64,000 nt of DNA from Hyphomicrobiales bacterium (GTDB lineage Bacteria > Pseudomonadota > Alphaproteobacteria > Rhizobiales > Rhizobiaceae). Location: positions 62,001 to 126,000 of the forward strand of contig UCJU01000002.1 of the NCBI GenBank assembly GCA_900472925.1, given 5' to 3'. Below are positions 53,029 to 62,096 of the stretch, one piece after another; within the stretch, counting starts at the first letter, position 1; each line of letters starts with the position of its first letter. Under the pieces are notes generated by a model. The model was not told the DNA's origin, did not search any database, and saw nothing but the letters and a program-made list of their open reading frames with translations. The translations under genes and the position numbers were made by a program.

Positions 53029-53860
53029 GAGGAAATGCCTTAGCTAACCCTTCGGGGTCGTCTGTGGTGATCTGATCGACTTTGAGCGCCAGAAGGCGCT
53101 CAACCTGAACGATGCTTTGAGGCGTAATGTGATTGATGGTCCAGGCATCGACCTTGCGTCCGTCGGCGTGAACGGGCGCAACTAGATCGATGCCGATGTC
53201 AGCGGCGGCAAGGACGATCCGGTAATCAAGATAGATCATGCTGGCATCCGGTGCCGTGGCAAGCGCCTGATCGATGAATGCGTTATAGTTGCCCGTGGCC
53301 TGAAGCCTTGCAAGGCTTTCGCCGTAGCAGGGATCATAGCCAGTAGCGATGCCGGGAACGGCCTTCGCAAGCGCATCAATGGCGCTGAAATCGCCGCCAG
53401 ACAGGATTAATGACGTGGCGATCGGAGCGGTAATTTTGGCGAAATAACCGGTCACCTCCGGGCTCAATGCTGACAGATCTTCCTTGTAATCGAGCTGCAG
53501 AAATGCATCTGGATGCGCGCCTTGCCTTGCGAGAGCGATACAAAGATCTTCCAGCAGGAGCACCTTCTCAGCGATCGGTTCGCCGTCATTGCCGCGCAGG
53601 TTAAGTTCACGCAGCACGGCGGCAGACGCATCTCGCACCCTGCCCTTGCCCGTGGTTTCGCGTTCCAACGTCAAGTCATGCAGGACCGCAAACCCATGAT
53701 CGCCATGGACGACGAGATCAATCTCGACACTTGCGCCGAGCCGCATCGCTTCAAGTATCCGTTCACCGACAAAAACAGGATCGGTGACACGGCGTCGACC
53801 GCGATGCCACTTGATGGCTGTGCGATGTCCGTCGCTCTCTATATAAATCGGGGCGCTCAC
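53012..53860 (-). CDS. Glycerophosphodiester phosphodiesterase-family protein (module 2)
   Basis: 282 residues. GDPD active-site elements: WHRGRRRV (His19-Arg20), VEIDLVVHGD (Glu46, Asp48) and VLHDLTLERETTGKGRV (His61). The usual PENT motif after HRG is absent, the sequence running on as HRGRRRVTDPVFVGERI, so it belongs to a divergent branch and may prefer another phosphodiester. No signal peptide; cytoplasmic. Overlaps the ATPase gene by 4 bases. Confidence 0.85.
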   Translation of the reverse strand: MSAPIYIESDGHRTAIKWHRGRRRVTDPVFVGERILEAMRLGASVEIDLVVHGDHGFAVLHDLTLERETTGKGRVRDASAAVLRELNLRGNDGEPIAEKVLLLEDLCIALARQGAHPDAFLQLDYKEDLSALSPEVTGYFAKITAPIATSLILSGGDFSAIDALAKAVPGIATGYDPCYGESLARLQATGNYNAFIDQALATAPDASMIYLDYRIVLAAADIGIDLVAPVHADGRKVDAWTINHITPQSIVQVERLLALKVDQITTDDPEGLAKAFPHDSQL

Positions 53861-54897
53861 GCCTGGCTCCTATAGACCTGGTGGTCGTCACGATACGCGG
53901 CCATGACGCGGGGCCGGATTTCTACGCCCTGCCCCGCCTTGAACAAGTCCGGATGGCCGACGACCGATTTGAGACGGGTGCCGTCAGCGAGATCGAGATC
54001 GACGAGCCCGTGCGAGCCGTAATCGGTCACACGGTGCACCTTCGCGGTCGGCGTGGCGGAGACGATCAGATCGAGCGATTCGGGGCGGATGGCGATCGTG
54101 GCGCGCCCGTCTGGTATGGGCAGAGCGGATCTGAAGTTAGAGCGCACGAATTGACCGTCTCTTACCTCCCCGTCGATCAGGTTCATCATTCCGATGAACC
54201 CCGCGACAAAAGGCGTTTTCGGGTCTCGATAGACGACGTCGGGGCGCCCGATCTGCTCTATTTTGCCGTTCGCCATGACGACAATGCGGTCTGCCATACT
54301 AAGTGCCTCGTCCTGACCGTGAGTGACGAAAAGGGTGGTAATGCGCAAACGCTGTTGGATATCGCGTACCTCTTCCCGCAGGCGCTCGCGCAAATGCTGA
54401 TCCAGGCTTGCGAAAGGCTCGTCGAGCAGGAGAATTTTGGGCTCCAGAACGAGCGACCGCGCCAGCGCCACACGCTGTTGCTGGCCACCGGACAGTTGGT
54501 TCGTCATCCGCTCGCCATAACCTGCAAGGCCGACCAGATCGAGCACGGCCTCGACCTTCACCGCGATCTGGCTTGCCGGCAATCGCCGCAATTTCAGACC
54601 GAAAGCGAGATTGTTGAAGACATTCATATGCGTCCACAGCGCGTGGCTCTGGAATACCATGCCTGTCGGTCGCCGCTCGGGCGGCAGGCGCGTGACATCC
54701 TCGCCATCGATGGTAATCCGTCCGCTGCTTGGCTGCTCAAAGCCGCCAACCATCCGCAACAGCGTGGACTTTCCCGAACCGGAAGGCCCGAGCATGCAGA
54801 CGAGCTCGCCATCGGCGACATCGAGCGAGAAGCTGTCCACCGCCATGGTGCCACCTGGAAAGGTCTTGGTGACCCCTGTAATATGAAGGACTGACAT
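53857..54897 (-). CDS. ABC transporter ATP-binding protein, PotA-like (module 2)
   Basis: 346 residues. Walker A GPSGSGKST (37-45), [33 protein letters not shown] and TLFVTHGQDEALSMADR are intact, followed by a TOBE domain (IAIRPESLDLIVSATP). Powers the 54907-56617 permeases. Confidence 0.94.
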   Translation of the reverse strand: MSVLHITGVTKTFPGGTMAVDSFSLDVADGELVCMLGPSGSGKSTLLRMVGGFEQPSSGRITIDGEDVTRLPPERRPTGMVFQSHALWTHMNVFNNLAFGLKLRRLPASQIAVKVEAVLDLVGLAGYGERMTNQLSGGQQQRVALARSLVLEPKILLLDEPFASLDQHLRERLREEVRDIQQRLRITTLFVTHGQDEALSMADRIVVMANGKIEQIGRPDVVYRDPKTPFVAGFIGMMNLIDGEVRDGQFVRSNFRSALPIPDGRATIAIRPESLDLIVSATPTAKVHRVTDYGSHGLVDLDLADGTRLKSVVGHPDLFKAGQGVEIRPRVMAAYRDDHQVYRSQA

Positions 54898-54906
54898 TGA
54901 AATTTC

Positions 54907-55731
54907 CTAGCCGCCGAGACCGCGCGCAAATGCATCGCCGCCGATGATGCGACGCGCAAACATGAGGGCGATGAAGGATGGCACCCAGAGCAGGATGGAC
55001 AGCACCGCGCCATACTGAACGACCATCTGATTGTTAATGTAGCTGATCATCAGCACTGGCATGGTGCGGATGCCGGGTGCGCCGATCAGCCAGGCTCCCT
55101 CCGTTTCGTAGAAGGTGCCGACGAAGCTCAAGATCAGGGCCGCTGCAATCGTCGGTCCTGCCTGCGGCAGGGTGATGGACCAAAAGACCCGAAGCGGACC
55201 GGCCCCGACATCGCGGGCGGCATCTTCCATGCGCCTGTCGACAGCCTGAAAGGCTGCCACCGGAATCCAGATCATGAACATCAGCGTGCCGACAAGCTGG
55301 ATGAGCAACACGCCCCAGAAGGTGCCGACGAGGTGGAGCTGGAGGAAAATGGCGGCAATGGCCACGAGCAGGCCGAATTTGGGAAAGGCATATCCGGCAA
55401 GAAACGAAAAGAACAGAATGTCTCGACCGGGAAAGCGCATTCGGGCAAAGGCATAGGCCGCCGGAAGGCAAATCAATGCCGACAACAACGTGACGACCGT
55501 CGACAGTTGCAGGCTCAGCATCAGCGCGTTCCAGACATCCGGACGCCCCAGCGTCTGACCCCAGAAGCGGAAGCCGAATTGTTGGGGAATGATGTTGGGG
55601 TAACGCCAGATCTCGGTGAAGGCCCATATGGCAACGACAAGCAGCGGCCCAATGATAACAAGCGTCAAAAGGACGGCAAAGACGAGGCCTGGGCGGTCGA
55701 TACGCGAACGAATGGGAGCGAAAGCAGTCAT
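54907..55731 (-). CDS. ABC transporter permease, PotC-like (module 2)
   Basis: 274 residues from ATG 55731, with GGGGAGA upstream; an 18-codon extension is not supported. Helix 1 LVFAVLLTLVIIGPLLVVAI and EAA loop DAARDVGAGPLRVFWSITLP. Starts 1 base after the partner permease stop. Confidence 0.92.
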   Translation of the reverse strand: MTAFAPIRSRIDRPGLVFAVLLTLVIIGPLLVVAIWAFTEIWRYPNIIPQQFGFRFWGQTLGRPDVWNALMLSLQLSTVVTLLSALICLPAAYAFARMRFPGRDILFFSFLAGYAFPKFGLLVAIAAIFLQLHLVGTFWGVLLIQLVGTLMFMIWIPVAAFQAVDRRMEDAARDVGAGPLRVFWSITLPQAGPTIAAALILSFVGTFYETEGAWLIGAPGIRTMPVLMISYINNQMVVQYGAVLSILLWVPSFIALMFARRIIGGDAFARGLGG

Positions 55732-55732
55732 C

Positions 55733-56617
55733 TCATCTCCCCTGGTTGCGCGCGACGGAGCGGACATAGAAGAGACCGAACGCAATGCAGAAACAGAAGG
55801 CGATGACGGCTTGCGTCATGGCACCGATCGGGTCCTGAACGTCGCGCAATGTGCGCTGCATGAAAGGTCCGAGCATTTCGGGCGAGGCCGGGCCGAGAAG
55901 ATAGGGCAGCGTGAACGATGAGAAGATTCCCAGCACCGAAAAGGACGAGGCCACGAGTATCGAATTGGCAATGCGCGGCAGAATGATGTGCCAGAAAACC
56001 CGCAAACCACTGGCACCCACATCCCGCGCCGCTTCAACCGATTGATTGGAAACGCGGCCCAGACCTGACAGCAGAATGAGCACCGTCAGCGGCACATTAT
56101 CCCAGACGAGACCAATGACCGGTCCCCACGGCGTCAGATATGGCGTTCTGATTTTCGGCAAACCGACGGCATTGAGGAGAACGTCGACCATGCCATTTGG
56201 GCCGAGCACGCGAATGAATGCAAAAGCGAGGATGACCGAGGGAACGAACATCGGCAGAATGGCGAGCGCCTGCACGTAAACTGGCAGACGCCCTTGAGAA
56301 AACCGCAGGTAAAGTGCAATCGGGAGACAGATCACCAGCAGCAGGAAGGCGCAGACAAGTGTCGTCCAAAGCGTGAGAGCAAGATTGTCGAGGCTGTAAC
56401 GATCCGAAAAGAAAAAGGCGTAGCTTGAAAGATCAAAGCCCTTGTTGCCCACCGCATCCGCGCGCCAGACCGTGCGAAGGACGGCGGTGATGGCGGGCCA
56501 GATGACAAGCCAGATTACCAGAAAGACTGGCAAGGCAACGAGGAGGAGACCGACCGGCCGTCTCTCCGTTGCCGGCTCCAGGCGTTCCGGCAACGCTTTA
56601 TCGGCCAACACCGTCAT
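55733..56617 (-). CDS. ABC transporter permease, PotB-like (module 2)
   Basis: 294 residues from ATG 56617, which overlaps the SBP stop (ATGA); the open frame upstream lies inside the SBP gene and is not used. Helix 1 VGLLLVALPVFLVIWLVIWP, EAA loop EAARDVGASGLRVFWHIILP. Confidence 0.92.
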   Translation of the reverse strand: MTVLADKALPERLEPATERRPVGLLLVALPVFLVIWLVIWPAITAVLRTVWRADAVGNKGFDLSSYAFFFSDRYSLDNLALTLWTTLVCAFLLLVICLPIALYLRFSQGRLPVYVQALAILPMFVPSVILAFAFIRVLGPNGMVDVLLNAVGLPKIRTPYLTPWGPVIGLVWDNVPLTVLILLSGLGRVSNQSVEAARDVGASGLRVFWHIILPRIANSILVASSFSVLGIFSSFTLPYLLGPASPEMLGPFMQRTLRDVQDPIGAMTQAVIAFCFCIAFGLFYVRSVARNQGR

Positions 56618-57765
56618 ACCTTGCGGCTGATATTGGGCGCGACATTGCGATACCAGCCATCGTTGATGGCGATTTCCCACTTGCCACCTGGAAAGAATGG
56701 GATCGTCTTCGGGATGATATCGGCGAAGCGCGCGCGCAAAGCGTCGGGCAGATAGTCCCACGATATTCCGGGAAATCCACCGAGCTCGATCAGGATCTTG
56801 CTCTGGATGTCTTCGGAAAGGATGAAATCGGCAAGTTTCAGAGCGTCATCGCGATTGGCGCCGTTCGCCAAGACCACGCCGCGGGAAAAGTCGCCGCACA
56901 GGGCCAGATCCTGAAGCTGAACGAGACCGGTTTCCGGCGGAAGAACGCCTTGGTTGATCGCCTGCAGCACCTGATCCGACCAGACCGGCGTCATCGTCAC
57001 TACACCTTGCGACAGAAGTTGCAGGGACTGCGAATTGCCGGATGTATAGGCTCCCTTGTCATAGAGAAAGGGTGCAATATCGGCGAGCAGTTTCCAGGCT
57101 TTGCCCAGCGCCTCGTCTCCAGCCTCCTGGGTATAGTTGTCGACGGTGAAGCGCTTCGGATCACGCCCGTTGACCTGATGGATGGCGCGGCGCACGAAGT
57201 TGCCGCCGGACCCGCCCTTGTCGGGACGGTTATAGATGAACTGCCCCGGATTGGCCTTGATCCAGCGGACCAGGTCGTCCCAGTTTTTCGGGGCATCCTC
57301 AGCCTTCAGCTTGGCTGTATCATAGGCAAGCAGAACCTGACTGCCGCGATAGGGCAGGCTGTAGTCGCTTTGAATGGCAAGGGGATTGACGCGTGGATAG
57401 TTGGACAGTCCTGCCTTGGCCAAGTTCACATAAATGCCGGCCTCGATAGCACCTGCGGGCAAAAGCGGATCGGCGTGTTCGAAGTAATCCACCTGCGGAT
57501 CGGTGTTCGTCTGTTTGGCGGCAAGGGCGCGCTCGCCCATGGCAACGATGCCAGGACCATCACCGGCATCCACCAGATTGAGCTTGACGCCCGGATTGGC
57601 CGCCTCGAAGGCAGGCTTTACGACGTTGGACCAGAAGTCGAGAATGTTCGTGTCAGACCCCGTATACCAGTCGATCGTGCCCTTCGCGGCAAGGCTGATG
57701 CGGGGCGCAAGAACGAGCCCGGCGGCAGCGCCTGCAGCAGACATCATAAAAGTTCGGCGTTTCAT
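56614..57765 (-). CDS. ABC transporter solute-binding protein (module 2)
   Basis: 383 residues from ATG 57765 (GGAGAG upstream). Signal MKRRTFMMSAAGAAAGLVLA. SBP family 1: TIDWYTGSDTNILDFWSNVV, AFEAANPGVKLNLVDAGDGP, PDKGGSGGNFVRRAIHQVNG, the last resembling KGGSGSGFIYSVALNYLTGD of the module-1 SBP. First gene of module 2. Ligand inferred as a glycerophosphodiester from the operon partners. Confidence 0.9.
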   Translation of the reverse strand: MKRRTFMMSAAGAAAGLVLAPRISLAAKGTIDWYTGSDTNILDFWSNVVKPAFEAANPGVKLNLVDAGDGPGIVAMGERALAAKQTNTDPQVDYFEHADPLLPAGAIEAGIYVNLAKAGLSNYPRVNPLAIQSDYSLPYRGSQVLLAYDTAKLKAEDAPKNWDDLVRWIKANPGQFIYNRPDKGGSGGNFVRRAIHQVNGRDPKRFTVDNYTQEAGDEALGKAWKLLADIAPFLYDKGAYTSGNSQSLQLLSQGVVTMTPVWSDQVLQAINQGVLPPETGLVQLQDLALCGDFSRGVVLANGANRDDALKLADFILSEDIQSKILIELGGFPGISWDYLPDALRARFADIIPKTIPFFPGGKWEIAINDGWYRNVAPNISRKV

Positions 57766-57987
57766 CGTTCTCTCCGATTGAGTCGGCGCGTGGAATTTCT
57801 TTAAGCGTTGGCACGACCTCGACGGTCCCAAAGCCTCTGTGGGTTTGCCGGGTGATGCACACGGGTGCAGGGCTTCACCAAACCAGTGCGGTTCTAGCGT
57901 CGCTCGATAACGCTTTCATGACAGCCGAGCGTCTGTTGAGGTTCACAAGTGACTGACATTGTCATCCTCATCCCCTGATGGTTGCAG

Positions 57988-58002
57988 TCGAGAACATCTC
58001 GA
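57988..58002. promoter_or_regulatory. Inverted repeat TCGAGA-ACA-TCTCGA between TTGCAG repeats
   Basis: A perfect 6-bp dyad, with TTGCAG immediately on the left (57982-57987) and 1 base to the right. A candidate operator for one of the two divergent operons. Confidence 0.45.
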
Positions 58003-58049
58003 TTGCAGTACATGGCGTGGAAGGGAGGGTATCTTGAAAGAAGGCACAG

Positions 58050-58067
58050 GGCGGCTATAACCGCCCA
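58050..58067 (+). terminator. Hairpin GGGCGG-CTATAA-CCGCCC
   Basis: Perfect 6-bp GC arms followed by AATATTTAAT. Could end a short transcript in the intergenic region. Confidence 0.35.
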
Positions 58068-58111
58068 ATATTTAATCAAATTTCGCATATGCATCTACTT
58101 TATGCAGTGAC

Positions 58112-58134
58112 ACCTATCTAAAAGGATAGGTTTT
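58112..58134 (+). terminator. T-tailed hairpin upstream of the racemase gene
   Basis: ACCTATC / GATAGGT with a 6-base loop, running into TTTT on the plus strand, 198 bases ahead of the racemase start. An intrinsic-terminator shape with no annotated gene before it: an attenuator of the racemase operon or the end of a small RNA. Confidence 0.45.
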
Positions 58135-58331
58135 CTGCACCGCACCCAGCCATACTACCCAGCCAAAAGAACGAAGTCCCTATTCGCCGAAGTTCTTTCG
58201 CCAGACGGCAAGCCGATGCATCTTGAGCAGACAGAACGCCAGCGGGAACTCCCGGCGCGGAAGCACTGAACGGGGAGCCTGTGATTTTGCCCGCATTTAG
58301 GGAATTGCAGCGTTTGAAGGAGGTATGAAAG

Positions 58332-59105
58332 ATGCATGACAACATCGTCAATCTTCGTGTCGTGTCCCCCATCGTAACGCGCGGCTTTCGCAAGCTGGCA
58401 GATCTCAAGGCACTGGAATATCCCGGCATCAGTATTTCCCACGCCGAAATAGCAACGGGGCCAGGGTCGATTGAAAGTGAGCTGGAGGCGGCAATGTCCG
58501 TTCCCGGCACTTTGCTTGAAATAGCACGTGCCGAACGTGAAGGTGTCGATGCCGTCATCATCGATTGCATGGGCGATCCGGGCCTGCGTCCGGCCCGCGA
58601 GATTTCCAGCATGGTCGTTCTCGGACCATGTCAGACCGGCATGCATGTGGCTTCCATGTTGGGCCACAAGTTTTCCGTCATCACCGTCATGCGCCGCCTG
58701 ATCCCCTCTTTTGAAAACACCGCCGCCCTGTGTGGCCTTTCCAGCAAGCTGGCCTCGGTGCGTAGTGTCGATATTCCGGTGCTGGATCTCGAGGCCGACC
58801 TGGCCGCAACCGCCCTCCGACTTATCGAAGAGGGCAAGAAGGCGGTGGAGGAAGACGGGGCGGAGGCCCTGATCTTCGGATGTACCGGCCTGATGGGATG
58901 CGCCGCGGGCCTGCGTGAAGGACTGCTCGCCGAAGGTATTGACGTTCCCGTTATAGATCCCATCCCGACGGCCATTTCCATTGCCGCAGGCATCGTCCGC
59001 GCCGGTCTTTCCCAGAGCAAAACGACCTATCCAGCTCCGCCGGAAAAGGAATTGATCGGTTACGACGCATTGCAAAGAGCCATGTCGCAGCAAGCGGCCG
59101 AATAA
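58332..59105 (+). CDS. Asp/Glu/hydantoin racemase family protein
   Basis: 257 residues with an ideal AAGGAGGT site 7 bases upstream. The two catalytic Cys lie in IIDCMGDPGLRPARE (Cys80) and LIFGCTGLMGCA (about Cys187). The family interconverts D/L forms of Asp, Glu or 5-substituted hydantoins. The hydantoinase subunit at the end of the same operon favours hydantoin or a related imide as substrate. First gene of the right-hand plus operon. Confidence 0.9.
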   Translation: MHDNIVNLRVVSPIVTRGFRKLADLKALEYPGISISHAEIATGPGSIESELEAAMSVPGTLLEIARAEREGVDAVIIDCMGDPGLRPAREISSMVVLGPCQTGMHVASMLGHKFSVITVMRRLIPSFENTAALCGLSSKLASVRSVDIPVLDLEADLAATALRLIEEGKKAVEEDGAEALIFGCTGLMGCAAGLREGLLAEGIDVPVIDPIPTAISIAAGIVRAGLSQSKTTYPAPPEKELIGYDALQRAMSQQAAE

Positions 59106-59121
59106 CGGGAGATCGAGCAAC

Positions 59122-60060
59122 ATGGCGGCATCCGCAATGACGACCACGGAAAAGCAGGCAGACCGCCTGCCCATCGCTCAGGTTTCACCCTCGCGACAAC
59201 GCGGCGTGGAGAGTTTGGGCTTCTGGCTACTCCTCTTGCCCGCCCTGATCTTTTTCATCGCCTTTTTCGTCGTGCCCACAGCCTCGCTTTTTGCTCTTGC
59301 CTTCAACAAATCAGTTGCTGGCGTGATTACCCTCTCGAGCGCGATCACTTTCGACAATTTCGTGCGCGTCTTCACCCGCGCCATCTACTACGAATCCATC
59401 CTGCGCTCCGTTGGCATCGCAGCCGCCGTCGCCTTCGTCTGCCTGATCCTGGGTTATCCCCTCGCCTATGTGATTGCAAAGACGGTCAATCCGGGCCGCA
59501 ACACGTTGCTGATGATCCTCGTCCTGTCCTCCATGCAGCTCGACATGGTCATCCGTCTCTATGGGCTGATGGTGCTTCTGGGTGATAACGGGCTGATCAA
59601 CAGCACACTCCTTCGCTTCGGCATCATCTCCCAGCCACTGCCACTGATGTACAACATCTTCGGCGTGGTCGTCGGGCTGGTGCAGATCACCCTGCCCTTC
59701 ATGATCCTGTCGCTGATCGGCATCATCAAGTCCATTCATCCGGCACTGGAAGAGGCGGCAAGATCGCTCGGTGCCTCGCGCGCCAAGGCGTTCTTTTCCA
59801 TCGTCCTGCCGCTTTCCATGCCGGGCATTCTGGCGGGCACGCTTCTGGTCTTTGCGCTTGCCATTTCATCCTATGTCGTACCGGCGCTGATGGGCGGCTG
59901 GAAGGTCATGGTCATGCCGATCCATATCTATCAGCAGGTGGCGGAAACTGGGCGCTGGCAGTTCGGCGCGGCCATTGCCATCGTTCTGTTCGTCACCAGC
60001 CTGATGGCCATCGCCGTTTATCACCGCGCCGCCATGCACAGCACGGGAGGACGCAGCTGA
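59122..60060 (+). CDS. ABC transporter permease, PotB-like (hydantoin-type operon)
   Basis: 312 residues. An N-terminal cytoplasmic tail, then helix LGFWLLLLPALIFFIAFFVV; EAA loop EEAARSLGASRAKAFFSIVL. Shares one base with the next gene. Confidence 0.92.
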   Translation: MAASAMTTTEKQADRLPIAQVSPSRQRGVESLGFWLLLLPALIFFIAFFVVPTASLFALAFNKSVAGVITLSSAITFDNFVRVFTRAIYYESILRSVGIAAAVAFVCLILGYPLAYVIAKTVNPGRNTLLMILVLSSMQLDMVIRLYGLMVLLGDNGLINSTLLRFGIISQPLPLMYNIFGVVVGLVQITLPFMILSLIGIIKSIHPALEEAARSLGASRAKAFFSIVLPLSMPGILAGTLLVFALAISSYVVPALMGGWKVMVMPIHIYQQVAETGRWQFGAAIAIVLFVTSLMAIAVYHRAAMHSTGGRS

Positions 60061-60863
60061 TGCGCGAAGAGCCATCTATCCCCCTTATTTTCAAGCTTTT
60101 GTCACTGGTAACATTGGCTGTCCTTCTGGTCCCGGTCATCATCGTCGTCCTGTCTGGACTGAATGCGGGCGACTACCTCACCTTTCCGCCGCAGGGTTTT
60201 TCCCTGCGCTGGGTCCATGCCTTCCTGACGTCACCAACCTTTCTGTCGGCCTATGGCGTCTCGTTCCTCGTCGCGGGCATCGCAACGGCGATATCGACCG
60301 TGCTCGGTACTATGGCCGCCCTGTTCCTGACCCGCTCGTCTAGCCGTCTCGTCGCACCGCTGCGCGCCTTCTTCATGATGCCCATCGTCCTGCCGGGCGT
60401 AGTCCTGGGCCTTGCGCTCTACGTCTTCTATGTAACGACGGGCATCGGGCTCGCCCGCAGCATGACAGGGCTCATCATCGGGCACGTCATCGTCACCTGC
60501 CCTTTCGTCATCGCCACGGTGACCGCTGCCCTCGTCGGGTTCGACCGCAGCCTGGAAGAGGCCGCACGGTCGCTCGGGGCCTCACCGCTCACCGCCTTTC
60601 GCCTCGTAACGCTCAAGATCATTTCGCCCGCCATTTCGGCAGGCACCATCTTCGCCTTCATCATTTCCTTCGGTCAGTTCGAAGTGACGCTCTTTCTATC
60701 GACGCCGAACCTTCAGACGCTGCCGATGGCGATGTATGTGGCGCTGCGCTACGCCTTCGAGCCGACGGCGGCTGCAGCCGGCATATTCGCCATCCTCCTC
60801 GTCGTCGTGTCGATGGTAGCGACCTCACGGCTGATCAATCTGAAACGTGTTTTCGGCGGCTAA
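60060..60863 (+). CDS. ABC transporter permease, PotC-like (hydantoin-type operon)
   Basis: 267 residues. Helix 1 LSLVTLAVLLVPVIIVVLSG, PQGFSLRWVHAFL after it (typical of PotC/OppC-like subunits), EAA loop EEAARSLGASPLTAFRLVTL. Partner of 59122-60060. Confidence 0.92.
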   Translation: MREEPSIPLIFKLLSLVTLAVLLVPVIIVVLSGLNAGDYLTFPPQGFSLRWVHAFLTSPTFLSAYGVSFLVAGIATAISTVLGTMAALFLTRSSSRLVAPLRAFFMMPIVLPGVVLGLALYVFYVTTGIGLARSMTGLIIGHVIVTCPFVIATVTAALVGFDRSLEEAARSLGASPLTAFRLVTLKIISPAISAGTIFAFIISFGQFEVTLFLSTPNLQTLPMAMYVALRYAFEPTAAAAGIFAILLVVVSMVATSRLINLKRVFGG

Positions 60864-60919
60864 TGCCCTGCCGATATCCAAGTGTAATGCCCGCATCCAT
60901 AAGTTCAAAAAAGGGGAAC

Positions 60920-62029
60920 ATGGACATGACCGGAATGATATTCGATCCCAACCGCCGCAAACTTCTCAAGATTGGTGCTGCAGCAGCAACGCTGCCACTT
61001 TTCAACATCAACCATGCGTTTTCGCAGGATGTGACCTATGACGGGTCCGTTTTCGATGCCGGTGGCGCCGTGCTGCGGATCGGCGAATGGGGTGGCCCCT
61101 GGGGGGAACTCGCCCATAAATATCTGCTCAACGACTTCGCAAAAGAGTTCAACTGCAGAATAGAATACGATTCCACCTGGCCCTGGTTTCCGAAATTCGT
61201 CGCCAACGGACCGCAAAAGCCGCCGCTCGACATCACCAACTGGAACCTGCCGGAAATGTTCAAGACGGCTGGTGCAGGTGACTTCTTCCACACCATCGAA
61301 GATATCCTACCCAACGTTCCCAACAGCAAGAACCTATGGCCGTTTGCCACATCGAACGGCGTCGGTGTCACCTGGGCCTTCAACCAGTATGTCCATGCCT
61401 ACCGCACCGACCTCGTCACACCGCCCCCGGCAAGCTTCAAGGATATGTGGAAGCCGGAATTCGCGGGCAAGCGCGGCACCTATATCACCTCCAACACCCT
61501 GCAAATGGACTTCTTCCTCGTGGCCTGCTCTCTTTTCGGCAAGGATCAGTACGATCTCGACGCCGGTTATGAGGCGATGAAGGCATTGATGCCTGCCAAG
61601 ATTTCGGATTTCACCGGCAATATGCAGACCCTCATGGACCGCGGCGAAGTCGTTATTGCCGTGCAAAGCGATGCCGAACCCATGCAGGCACGCGACAAGG
61701 GAGCACCATTCGCCGTCATGTACTGGAAGGAACTCCAGCCGATCCTGACGCAGACCTATACGATCAGCCGCTATTCGGAACCAACCCAGAAGAAGCTGGC
61801 CTATGCCCTTCTCAACCGGGCGCTGGAACCGTCCTTCATGACCAATATGGGCAAGGAATTCTATCTGCGTCCGACCATTTCCAATGCCGTTCTGCCGGAT
61901 AATCTGGTCAAGGCGGGCATCGTCAACAGCGCCGATGCCACGAAGAATTTCTGGCTGCCGGACTGGAAGTCCTACCTCGAAAACGAAGACGACATCGTCG
62001 AGACGGTGAACGAAATCTTCGCTGGCTGA
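60920..62029 (+). CDS. ABC transporter solute-binding protein, PotD-like (hydantoin-type operon)
   Basis: 369 residues from ATG 60920 (AAGGGG upstream). A Tat-like N-terminus (NRRKLLKIGAAAATLPLFNI) leads to the mature domain (VLRIGEWGGPWGELAHKYLL, NDFAKEFNCRIEYDSTWPWF). Closing features NMGKEFYLRPTISNAVLPDN match PotD-type receptors. Ligand unknown; the racemase and hydantoinase suggest a cyclic ureide or amide. Confidence 0.9.
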   Translation: MDMTGMIFDPNRRKLLKIGAAAATLPLFNINHAFSQDVTYDGSVFDAGGAVLRIGEWGGPWGELAHKYLLNDFAKEFNCRIEYDSTWPWFPKFVANGPQKPPLDITNWNLPEMFKTAGAGDFFHTIEDILPNVPNSKNLWPFATSNGVGVTWAFNQYVHAYRTDLVTPPPASFKDMWKPEFAGKRGTYITSNTLQMDFFLVACSLFGKDQYDLDAGYEAMKALMPAKISDFTGNMQTLMDRGEVVIAVQSDAEPMQARDKGAPFAVMYWKELQPILTQTYTISRYSEPTQKKLAYALLNRALEPSFMTNMGKEFYLRPTISNAVLPDNLVKAGIVNSADATKNFWLPDWKSYLENEDDIVETVNEIFAG

Positions 62030-62035
62030 CGTCTC

Positions 62036-62057
62036 GCGCGGGACTTGGCTCCCGCGC
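62036..62057 (+). terminator. Hairpin between SBP and ATPase genes
   Basis: Perfect 8-bp arms GCGCGGGA / TCCCGCGC with a 6-base loop, 6 bases behind the SBP stop. No T tract; a transcript-stabilising or partial-termination candidate inside the operon. Confidence 0.6.
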
Positions 62058-62096
62058 AGCATCAACGGCGCAAAGAGAAAGGACGACGCAAAGACG

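Larger units (their letters stand above)
57766..58331. other. 566-base structured intergenic region between divergent operons
   Basis: It holds an inverted repeat flanked by TTGCAG repeats and two hairpins on the plus strand (separate entries). A 66-codon minus frame (57894-58094) with a hydrophobic N-terminus is doubtful. It likely carries two promoters and possibly a small RNA ending near 58134. Confidence 0.4.

Noticed and set aside
57894-58094. 66-codon minus-strand frame with a signal-like N-terminus
   Set aside because: Weak start region, several hairpins within it on the other strand, and no family; more likely chance in a control region.
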